DNA of 64,000 nt from Azorhizobium caulinodans ORS 571 (GTDB taxonomy: Bacteria; Pseudomonadota; Alphaproteobacteria; Rhizobiales; Xanthobacteraceae). The first letter of the stretch is position 1. Each line of letters begins with the position of its first letter. Below, one piece after another: positions 37,936 to 45,900 of this stretch. The DNA is taken from positions 2,175,501 to 2,239,500 of the forward strand of contig NC_009937.1 in NCBI RefSeq assembly GCF_000010525.1, in the 5' to 3' direction. Both the position numbers and the translations under genes were made by a program. The notes under the pieces were generated by a model that did not search any database, had not been told where the DNA came from, and saw only the letters and a program-made list of their open reading frames with translations.

Positions 37936-38283
37936 CTAACCTGCGGCGCATACGTCCGAGCGGATCAGGAAGCGGCGCTCGCGACCATTGTCGAGGGAGA
38001 AAATCCCGCCTCGCCCCGGCACCACGTCGAGGGTCAGCCGGGTGTGCTTCCAGACCTCGAATTGCAGGGCACCGATATAGAAGGGGGTGTCGCCGATCTG
38101 GCCCAGCAGGACATCGCGGTCGCCCACCAGGAAGTCGCCCCTTGGATAGCACATGGGCGAAGAGCCGTCGCAGCATCCGCCGGACAGGTGGAACAGCACG
38201 GGTCCATGGTCCGCGATGATTTCAGCGAGCAGCTGAACAGCGGCAGGTGTCGCGTTCAGGCGGTCGGGAGGGACGGTCCCCAT
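37936..38283 (-). CDS. DUF779 family protein
   Basis: The protein is about 115 residues from the ATG at 38283; the open frame begins 22 codons earlier at a TTG. The sequence VLFHLSGGCCDGSSPMCYPRGDFLVGDRDVLLG is the hallmark of DUF779, with three conserved cysteines that could bind a metal, and the C-terminal part reads LDVVPGRGGIFSLDNGRERRFLIRSDVC. DUF779 genes are characteristically located beside ExaC/AcoD-type aldehyde dehydrogenases, as here, where it follows one by about 150 bases. It may be a partner or maturation factor of that enzyme; the biochemical role is not known. Confidence 0.85.
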   Translation of the reverse strand: MGTVPPDRLNATPAAVQLLAEIIADHGPVLFHLSGGCCDGSSPMCYPRGDFLVGDRDVLLGQIGDTPFYIGALQFEVWKHTRLTLDVVPGRGGIFSLDNGRERRFLIRSDVCAAG

Positions 38284-38432
38284 GACGCTGATCCGGAAAT
38301 CAAAGGCGGCACCGCGGGGAGAAGGTTCCCGCGATGCCGAAGTGGGCAAAGGTGCCGTGTGTTCGGCGGCCGGGCGGGCCGCCGAGCTTCGGGGCGGGGT
38401 CCGGATGTTTGGGATGCCGGTCTTTGGCGGTA

Positions 38433-39950
38433 TCAGAAGAAGCCGAGCTTCTTCGGGGAATAGCTCACCAGCATGTTCTTGGTCTGCTGGTAATGGTCCA
38501 GCATCATCTTGTGCGTCTCACGGCCGATACCCGACTGCTTGTAGCCGCCGAAGGCCGCGTGGGCCGGATAGGCGTGGTAGCAGTTGGTCCAGACGCGGCC
38601 GGCCTGAATGGCGCGGCCGAAGCGATAGGCTCGCGTTCCGTCCCGCGTCCAGATGCCGGCGCCGAGGCCGTAGAGCGTGTCGTTGGCGATCGCGAGCGCT
38701 TCCTCGTCGTCCTTGAAGGTGGCCACCGACACCACGGGGCCGAAGATCTCCTCCTGGAAGACGCGCATCTTGTTGGTGCCCTTGAAGACGGTGGGCTGCA
38801 CATAGAAGCCGCCGGCCAGATCTCCGGGCAGTTCGTTGCGCGCGCCGCCGATCAGGACCTCGGCGCCTTCCTTCTTGCCGATGTCGAGATAGGCGAGGAT
38901 CTTCTCCATCTGCTCGCCGGAGGCCTGCGCGCCGATCATGGTCGCCGGGTCGAGCGGATCGCCCTGCGTGATGGCGGCGACGCGCTTCAGGGCCTTCTCC
39001 ATGAAGCGGTCATAGATGCTCTCATGGATGAGCGCGCGGCTGGGGCAGGTGCAGACCTCGCCCTGATTGAGCGCGAACATGACGAAACCTTCGATGGCCT
39101 TGTCCAGGAAATCGTCGTCCTCGGCCGCCACGTCCTTGAAGAAGATGTTCGGCGACTTGCCGCCGAGCTCCAGCGTCACGGGAATGAGGTTCTGGCTGGC
39201 GTACTGCATGATCAGCCGGCCCGTGGAGGTCTCGCCGGTGAAGGCGATCTTGGCGATGCGGGGGCTGGAGGCGAGCGGCTTTCCGGCCTCGAGGCCGAAG
39301 CCGTTGACCACGTTCAGCACGCCGGGGGGCAGGATGTCCGCGATAAGGCCGATCAGGACGTGAATGGAGGCGGGCGTCTGCTCGGCCGGCTTCAGCACCA
39401 CGCAATTGCCGGCGGCGAGCGCGGGGGCGAGCTTCCAGACCGCCATGAGGATGGGGAAATTCCACGGAATGATCTGGCCGACCACGCCGAGCGGCTCGTG
39501 GAAATGATAGGCCACGGTGTCGTGGTCGATCTCCGAGATGCCGCCTTCCTGTGCGCGGACGACGCCGGCGAAATAGCGGAAGTGGTCGATGGCGAGCGGA
39601 ATGTCGGCGGCGGTGGTCTCGCGGATGGGCTTGCCGTTATCCCAGGTCTCGGCGAGCGCCAGCGTGTCGAGATTGTCCTCCATCACGTCCGCGATGCGCA
39701 GCAGCAGGCGGGCACGCTCGGCGGCACTGGTGCGGCCCCAGGCGTCCTTGGCGCGGTGGGCGGCATCGAGCGCGGCTTCCACGTCGGCCGCGTCCGAGCG
39801 GGCGATCTCGCAGAGCACGCGGCCGTTCACCGGCGAGCTGTTGTCGAAGTAGCGCCCCGACTTCGGCGGCACATACTGCCCGCCGATGAAATTGTCGTAG
39901 CGCGGGGCGAAGGGCACCTTGGTGGCGCGGGCGAATTCCGGCTTGTTCAT
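38433..39950 (-). CDS. NAD-dependent aldehyde dehydrogenase, AldB/ExaC/AcoD type
   Basis: The 505-residue protein has the full aldehyde dehydrogenase fold: [32 protein letters not shown] in the cofactor domain, the active-site glutamate in [12 protein letters not shown] and the catalytic cysteine in [11 protein letters not shown] (residues ~296-306). The C terminus [18 protein letters not shown] is typical of the AldB/ExaC subgroup, which oxidises acetaldehyde and other short aldehydes. GGGAGG precedes the ATG. A perfect 20-base palindrome lies about 100 bases upstream, and a GAF-Fis regulator gene precedes it on the same strand. It could detoxify acetaldehyde made from acetoin or threonine. 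Confidence 0.93.
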   Translation of the reverse strand: MNKPEFARATKVPFAPRYDNFIGGQYVPPKSGRYFDNSSPVNGRVLCEIARSDAADVEAALDAAHRAKDAWGRTSAAERARLLLRIADVMEDNLDTLALAETWDNGKPIRETTAADIPLAIDHFRYFAGVVRAQEGGISEIDHDTVAYHFHEPLGVVGQIIPWNFPILMAVWKLAPALAAGNCVVLKPAEQTPASIHVLIGLIADILPPGVLNVVNGFGLEAGKPLASSPRIAKIAFTGETSTGRLIMQYASQNLIPVTLELGGKSPNIFFKDVAAEDDDFLDKAIEGFVMFALNQGEVCTCPSRALIHESIYDRFMEKALKRVAAITQGDPLDPATMIGAQASGEQMEKILAYLDIGKKEGAEVLIGGARNELPGDLAGGFYVQPTVFKGTNKMRVFQEEIFGPVVSVATFKDDEEALAIANDTLYGLGAGIWTRDGTRAYRFGRAIQAGRVWTNCYHAYPAHAAFGGYKQSGIGRETHKMMLDHYQQTKNMLVSYSPKKLGFF

Positions 39951-40048
39951 GGCTTGCCTCCCTTGGTCGACGTTTGATGCGTCGTGAAGGCATGGTCCGT
40001 CGGCCGGGACCGGCTGTCAGCGGGGGCGCGTGGCCCCGCCGGTGCCAT

Positions 40049-40068
40049 GTGTCGCAGGCCTGCGACAC
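40049..40068. promoter_or_regulatory. Perfect 20-base palindrome upstream of the aldehyde dehydrogenase gene
   Basis: GTGTCGCAGGCCTGCGACAC is fully symmetric without a loop, which favours an operator over a terminator. It lies about 100 bases before the aldehyde dehydrogenase start and 15 bases past the regulator's stop. The half-site TGTCGC resembles the TGTGGC half-sites upstream of acoX. Confidence 0.6.
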
Positions 40069-40083
40069 TGTGCGGTGCAATAT

Positions 40084-41049
40084 TCAGTTGGCCCGTTCGA
40101 GGCCGAGCTTTCCCAGCTTGCGGTGAAGGGTCGCCCGCGAAAGGCCGAGCTGCCGGGCGGCCGCCGTGACGTTCCCGCCCGCGCGGATGAGGGCCCGTTC
40201 CAGGATGGCCCGCTCGGCCTGCCGCAGCTCCGCATCGAAGCCCTGTCCGCCTGCCGCTCCGTCGGTCAGCGACAAAGGCTTGCCGATGACTGCGCCGAGA
40301 TGGCGGTAGGCCTGCCGTGCGGCGCGGGTGGCGCCGACGATGATGTCCTCGCCGTCCACCGCGAGCAAAGCGTGCGGCGACCAGTCATCCATGCGCGCCA
40401 CGACGATGCGGGCGTTCGGGAAGGCCTGGCGGAAGTTTTCCGCCTCGATCCGCCGGGCGGCGTCGCCCGTGGCGAGGGCGATCACATTCACCAGTTCCTC
40501 CGTCAGGCCGCTCCGGCAGGAGGAGACGTCGAGGGCGGCAGCGATGTGGCCCTCATGGTCGTGGATGGGCACGGTGGTGCAGGACAGGAGCGTGTTGCGG
40601 GCGAAGAAGTGCTGGTCGCGATGGATGGTCAGCGCCCGCTGCTCGGCAAGGCAGGTGCCGATGCCGTTGGTGCCCTCGTGCTCCTCGCTCCAGATGCAGC
40701 CCGGCCAGAGGCCCCACCGCTCGAACGTGTCGTCGTCGCCGGCAAGGCCCCTGCGTTCCACAGGAATGCCCTCCCGGTCGGCGATCAGCACGCAGCATCC
40801 CATGCCGCCGACGGCGAGGAAGAGCCGGTCGAGGCTCGCCTGCGCGGCCCGCAGCATGGGCTCGAGCCGCTGCCGCGCTTCGGAGAGCTTCTGCTGTTCC
40901 AGCCGCTGGGGCGAGCGCCGCTCCGTGGGGTCGAGGCGATAGAGGGCGACGGACCGCTGCCAGGAGGCAACAAGGGCGGAACTCACCGCCCCGCCGGAAC
41001 GGATGGCGGTCTCGATCCTGTCGGCATGCTGCGACGAAACCCTGTTCAT
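40084..41049 (-). CDS. GAF-domain/Fis-type regulator resembling AcoR but without an AAA+ domain
   Basis: The 321-residue protein begins at the ATG at 41049, chosen because GGAGGAG precedes it. Residues ~10-210 resemble the AcoR sensory part: SWQRSVALYRLDP, a GAF region with GIGTCLAEQRALTIHRDQHFFARNTLLSCTTVPIHDHEG and AAALDVSSCRSGLTEELVN. After a short linker the protein goes straight to a Fis-type HTH, LERALIRAGGNVTAAARQLGLSRATLHRKLGKLGL (~280-315). The sigma-54 ATPase domain is absent, so it cannot open sigma-54 promoters; it may work with sigma-70 promoters or as a repressor. It lies directly upstream of the aldehyde dehydrogenase gene. Confidence 0.88.
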   Translation of the reverse strand: MNRVSSQHADRIETAIRSGGAVSSALVASWQRSVALYRLDPTERRSPQRLEQQKLSEARQRLEPMLRAAQASLDRLFLAVGGMGCCVLIADREGIPVERRGLAGDDDTFERWGLWPGCIWSEEHEGTNGIGTCLAEQRALTIHRDQHFFARNTLLSCTTVPIHDHEGHIAAALDVSSCRSGLTEELVNVIALATGDAARRIEAENFRQAFPNARIVVARMDDWSPHALLAVDGEDIIVGATRAARQAYRHLGAVIGKPLSLTDGAAGGQGFDAELRQAERAILERALIRAGGNVTAAARQLGLSRATLHRKLGKLGLERAN

Positions 41050-41250
41050 CACTGGCTCCTCCCCGGAGGTCTCCGCCAGCGTCGCGTTTTCGCGCCGAAT
41101 GGCGGTGTCGGTCTGGACAGACGGCATCGGTCCGACCGGTCTTTTGCCGCAACTATAGCGGCGGCACGCCGGGACCAAAAGCGGGGCCGCGGATCTGTGA
41201 TGGGCGGGCGTTCGGGCTGCTGTCATCCGCCAGCGGCCGCGGGGACTCCC

Positions 41251-41269
41251 AATCCGGTTACATTGGATT
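41251..41269. promoter_or_regulatory. Inverted repeat between two divergent regulator genes
   Basis: AATCC-N9-GGATT lies 22 bases before the ATG at 41292, inside the 242-base gap between two divergent regulator genes. It could be an autoregulatory operator for the winged-helix protein. Confidence 0.35.
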
Positions 41270-41291
41270 AAGACAGAGCCGGGTGAGATGG

Positions 41292-42224
41292 ATGGCACGT
41301 CGTGCCTGGGATGGAATCCTGATGGGCGAGATCCGGCCTCTGCTGTCGGCGGACGATATTCTGGCGCATCCCCGGTTCGGGCTGGCGCGGGAGATGTATG
41401 TTCGCGAACTGCTCGAAATGCACGAGAACCAGCCGGCCGAGAACCGGCTGCTGATCGATGGCGGCACGGCAACGATCTTCATGAGCGTCATCATCATGGA
41501 CGCCGGCCATCGGCCGGAGGACCGCGCAACATGGCCGACCATGCAACTGCTCAAGGGGCAGATGGAGACCCATGGCATCGCGAGCGGGCGCCGGACCCAT
41601 GACATCGTCCGCCGTCTGGTGGATACCGGATACATCTCGGCCTACCGGGCGCCCGACGATCGCCGCGTCACGTTGCTGGCGCCGTCGGACAAGATGCTGA
41701 CCCACGATCGGCGGGCGCTGCGGGTCTATTATCACCCGCTGCACGTCCTGTTTCCGGATCCCGGATATCCCGAACCGGTCAACCACGACCCCGTCTTCCA
41801 CTGGATCGCACGCGACATATGCGCCGCGTTCCTGGCGCATGCGCAGCAGTTCATCCTCGCCAATCCGGTGATCGCCTTCTTCCTACCCCGGCAGGCCGGG
41901 CACATGATCCTGACCAAGCTCATGCATCTGTGCGCCCATCAGGACGATCAGGCGCCGCCGCAGGTCTCCTTTCTCAAGATCGGCGACAGCTTCGGCGTCT
42001 CACGCACCCATGTGCGCAAGCTGCTGCAGGCGGCGGCGGAACTCGGCTTCGTGCGGCTGTCCGGCAATAGCGTCGACGTCACGCCCGAGTGCCGCGCCGG
42101 CTTCGACCGATTCCTGGCCGACACCATGGCTGGCCATGATCTGATCTATCGCATGGCGAAGGCGCGCATGGCCCCCGCCGAAGACGCTGCAGCGGCCCCC
42201 ATGGCGAGCGTCGGCGCGGCGTGA
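41292..42224 (+). CDS. Transcriptional regulator with two winged-helix-like regions
   Basis: The protein is about 310 residues from the ATG at 41292; a GTG three codons earlier is possible. Residues ~70-130 look like a MarR-type winged helix (TMQLLKGQMETHGIASGRRTHDIVRRLVDTGYISAYRAPDDRRVTLLAPSD). A second helix-turn-helix lies at ~225-270 (FLKIGDSFGVSRTHVRKLLQAAAELGFVRLSGNSVDVTPE). The C-terminal ~20 residues are Ala-rich. It is probably a cytoplasmic DNA-binding protein; no ligand site is recognisable. It is divergent from the GAF-Fis regulator and 180 bases from the following cupin gene, which it may control. Confidence 0.75.
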   Translation: MARRAWDGILMGEIRPLLSADDILAHPRFGLAREMYVRELLEMHENQPAENRLLIDGGTATIFMSVIIMDAGHRPEDRATWPTMQLLKGQMETHGIASGRRTHDIVRRLVDTGYISAYRAPDDRRVTLLAPSDKMLTHDRRALRVYYHPLHVLFPDPGYPEPVNHDPVFHWIARDICAAFLAHAQQFILANPVIAFFLPRQAGHMILTKLMHLCAHQDDQAPPQVSFLKIGDSFGVSRTHVRKLLQAAAELGFVRLSGNSVDVTPECRAGFDRFLADTMAGHDLIYRMAKARMAPAEDAAAAPMASVGAA

Positions 42225-42404
42225 CGGTAGAGGGTAACCTAAAGCGTTGCCTTTCCGCTTTCCTTTGCCGATGCAGGCGAAAAGTTCCGTAACGCCCGCC
42301 CGGAGGCGCCTCTAATGTCCGGTGCGTCGGGACGGGGCGCGCGGCTCATCAGGTGACCAGCAGCGGCATCGTGGCGACGGAAGCCTCAGCATCGGGGGGA
42401 TGTC

Positions 42405-42827
42405 ATGGTACCCATTGTTGCCGCCGACATGCTCGCGCGGATCCATGTGCACGGCGCGACGGACCCGTCCGTCAACTGGCTCGGGGCCTTTGCCACCTGC
42501 GGCGGGCGGGGCGCGAGCCAGTCCTCCACCATCGTGTATGAAATTCCGCCCGGTGGGCGCCTGGGCTGGCACACCGATGCCACGGAAGAGACCCAGTACA
42601 TTCTCGCCGGGACCGGCGAACTCCTGATGGAGGACGGCAGCCGCACCATTGGTGCGGGCAGCGTCTTTGCCCTGCCGCCGAACGTGCGGCACGACATCGT
42701 CAATACGGGCAGCGAGACGCTGCATGCGGTCGCCTTCTTTGCGGCGGCCATGTTCACCCAGACCTTCGATCAGGTGATGCTGCCGCCCGACACGCATGTG
42801 CTCGGGACGCCGAACCGCAACGGCTGA
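42405..42827 (+). CDS. Cupin-domain protein
   Basis: The 140-residue protein is a single cupin 2 barrel. The first motif is PPGGRLGWHTDATEETQYILAGTGELLME (residues ~46-74), with the His-x-(4)-Glu metal-ligand pattern. The second is GAGSVFALPPNVRHDIVNTG (~83-102), which contributes the last histidine. These look intact, so metal binding is likely. The ATG is preceded by a GGGGGGA run. It lies between a regulator gene and the TPS exoprotein gene on the same strand, but nothing links it to secretion. It may be a small-molecule binding protein or a dioxygenase-like enzyme. Confidence 0.78.
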   Translation: MVPIVAADMLARIHVHGATDPSVNWLGAFATCGGRGASQSSTIVYEIPPGGRLGWHTDATEETQYILAGTGELLMEDGSRTIGAGSVFALPPNVRHDIVNTGSETLHAVAFFAAAMFTQTFDQVMLPPDTHVLGTPNRNG

Positions 42828-42949
42828 CGTCCAGCGCTGAAGCGCCCTCTCTTTTCTGAACGGATCGGCCGGCGCGCCTCGGAGCGCCGGACGCGGGCTG
42901 CTGGCCGCTCGCCGGGCACGGCCGAAGACCAACAGGCAAAGCTCCCTTC

Positions 42950-45900
42950 ATGATGTCCCAGGTCGCAGACGTTGCCCCGTTCCCTTCCGCTTCCGCACGC
43001 GCAGCGGCCTGGACCAGCCGCCCGGCGGGTCGCTCCGCGCGGCTGGTCGCCTTGCTGCTGGCCACGACTGCACTCTCGGCCCCGGCGGCCAGGGGCGGGG
43101 AACTCCCCACTTCCGGCAGTGTCGTCTCCGGCAGCGCGGCGATCTCGGTGCCGTCCGCCACCAGCGTGCTCATCACCCAGACGTCGCGCAATGCCATCAT
43201 CAATTGGGGCTCCTTCTCGGTGCGCGCGGGCAATGCCGTGCGCTTCGAGAATGGGAGCGGGGCAACACTCAACCGCGTCACCGGCCTTTCGCCCTCGCAG
43301 ATCGACGGCAGCCTCTCGGCCACCGGCAGCGTCTATCTGGTGAACCCCAACGGCATCACGGTCGGCCCCACCGGACAGGTGACGACAGGCGGCAGTTTCA
43401 TTGCGTCCACCCATGACGTGTCGGATGCCGAGTTCAACGCCGGCGGCGCCATGACCTTCCGGGGCTCCAGCACTGCCAGCGTCATCAATTACGGCAGCAT
43501 CGGCTCGCTGGGCGGCGACGTGGCGCTCATCGCCCGCAAGGTCGAGAACGCCGGAACCATTTCCGCGCCCAACGGCACGGTGGGTCTTGCCGCCGGCTAT
43601 GAGGTGCTGGTGCGCGATGCCGCGCTCTCGGACGGCAAGTTCGTGGTGAAGGTGGGCGGCGGCGATACGGAAGCCAAGACCACCGGCGTCATCAAGGCCG
43701 CCGAGGCGGAGCTCAAGGCGAATGGCGGCAATGTCTATGCGCTGGCCGGCAATACGGAGAGCCTCACCAAGGCCACCGGCGTTGCCAGCAAGGGCGGCCG
43801 CATCTTCCTCACCGCCGGCGATGGCGGCAACGTCACGGTCACGCAGAAGCTCTCCGCGCGGGCGGCGGCATCGAACGGCAAGGCCAAAGGCGGCGAGATC
43901 CGGGTCTCGGGCGGCACGGTGAAGGTGTCCGGCAAGCTCGACGCCAAGGGCGAAGGCGATGCGGGCGGCACCATCGTCGTGACGGGCCGGGACATCCAGC
44001 TTGCAGCGGGCGCCGACCTCGATGCGAGCGGCGCCACGGGCGGCCTCGTCCTCGTTGGTGGCGACTATCAGGGCGGCAAGGACGCCACGACCAAGTATCT
44101 CGCGGAGGATGTGGCGACCGCCACCACCACAACGGTGGAAGCCGGCGCGAGCATCCGGGTGGACGGTACGGCGGGTGCAGGCGGACGGACCGTGGTCTGG
44201 TCGGACGGGACGACGCGCTTTGACGGGACGATCAGCGCCACCGCGGCGGGGACCGCCGCGGGTGGCGATGCGGAAGTCTCGGGCAAGGTGCGGCTCGCCT
44301 TTGACGGCACGGCGGACCTCAGGAGCGAGAGGGGAGCTTTCGGCACGCTGCTGCTGGACCCTTACAACCTGACGATTTCGGCGGCGTCGGGCAGCGGCAT
44401 GTCCGGCTTCAACGCCAACGCCAACAACAGCGTCCTGAATGCCACGACCCTGACCAATGCCCTCGCCACAGCGAACGTGACGGTGACGACGGGTTCCGCC
44501 GGGGCGCAGGCCGGTGACATCACAGTCGCGACGCCCATCAACTGGAGCAGCGGATCAGCCCTGACGCTCTCGGCCTATGGCTCCATTGCTGTGAATGCGA
44601 GCATCACCGGCGGCACGGGCTCGTCCATCCTGCTGCGAGCAGATAACACCGGCACCGGAACCGGCACCGTGACGTTCGGGACCGGCGCGACGCTGAGTGC
44701 GGGAGGCGGCGTCTCGATTTTCTACAATCCGAGCAGCTTTGCGGCACCGACCGACTATTCCGCCCGCGTCGCCTCGGGAACGCTCACCGCCTACATGCTG
44801 GTGAACACGGTCCAGGATCTCCAGGACATGAACACCAACCTCAACGGCATCTACGCGCTGGGCCGGGACATTGACGCCAGCGCAACCACGAGCTGGAACG
44901 GCGGCGCGGGCTTTCAGCCCGTGGGGACAAATTCCAGCTATTTCTACGGCACACTCGATGGCCAGCTCCATGTCATCTCGGGACTGTTCATCAACCGTGG
45001 CAGCCTGACCGCCGTCGGATTGTTTGGCGACCTCGCCCCCGGCGCAGAAATCCGCAATCTGGGTCTTGTTGGTGGCAGCGTCACGGGTGGCATCGCCACA
45101 GGCAGCCTTTCAGGTATCAACCACGGCATCATCACGAACGTTTATGCGTCCAGCGCCGTAACAGGCCAAGATTATGTGGGCGGGCTGATCGGCTATAACA
45201 CCGGAACGATCTCGCAGGCGTACGCCACGGGCACGGTTAGCGGCAACGACAAGGTTGGTGGGCTGATCGGCATCAATGGCACGGGCGCCGGGAACAGCAC
45301 GATCTCCAATGTCTACGCCACAGGCTCGGTCAGCGGTAGCAACTATGTTGGCGGCCTCATAGGCGCCAATTATGGTGTGCTCATCAACGCTTATTCCAGC
45401 GGTGCCGTCAGCGCGAGCACATCCACCAGCGTCGGCGGACTGATTGGTGACAACACCAACGGCGTTTCAATCACCGCATCGTTCTACAATACGCAGACGA
45501 CGGGGCAGGCCAACGGCGTCGGGTCCGGTTCCTCAGGCGGCGTCACCGGGCTAACCACCGCGCAGATGCGCGATGGCTCAACGACCTCCGGCGGCTTCTA
45601 CGCCCTGGCGAGCGCCGCCGGCTGGGATTTCACGACGGTCTGGGCCCGCCCCAATGCCTTGACCAGCCAGTCGAGCGATGGCCAGCGGCATTATGCCGAG
45701 CTCTATGCCGTCTCGGGTGTCGTCGGCGTCAATGCCACAGGCACCATGACCTACGGCGATGCCAGCCCGGCATGGACCTACACCTATTACGGAACGGGGA
45801 GCGGCTATGGCAATTTGGTCACCGCCAACCCGGCCTATGCCTCGGGCGTGACCTCTGCCAGCGATGTAGGGACCTATGCCGTTGCCCTGTCCGGTGGCAG

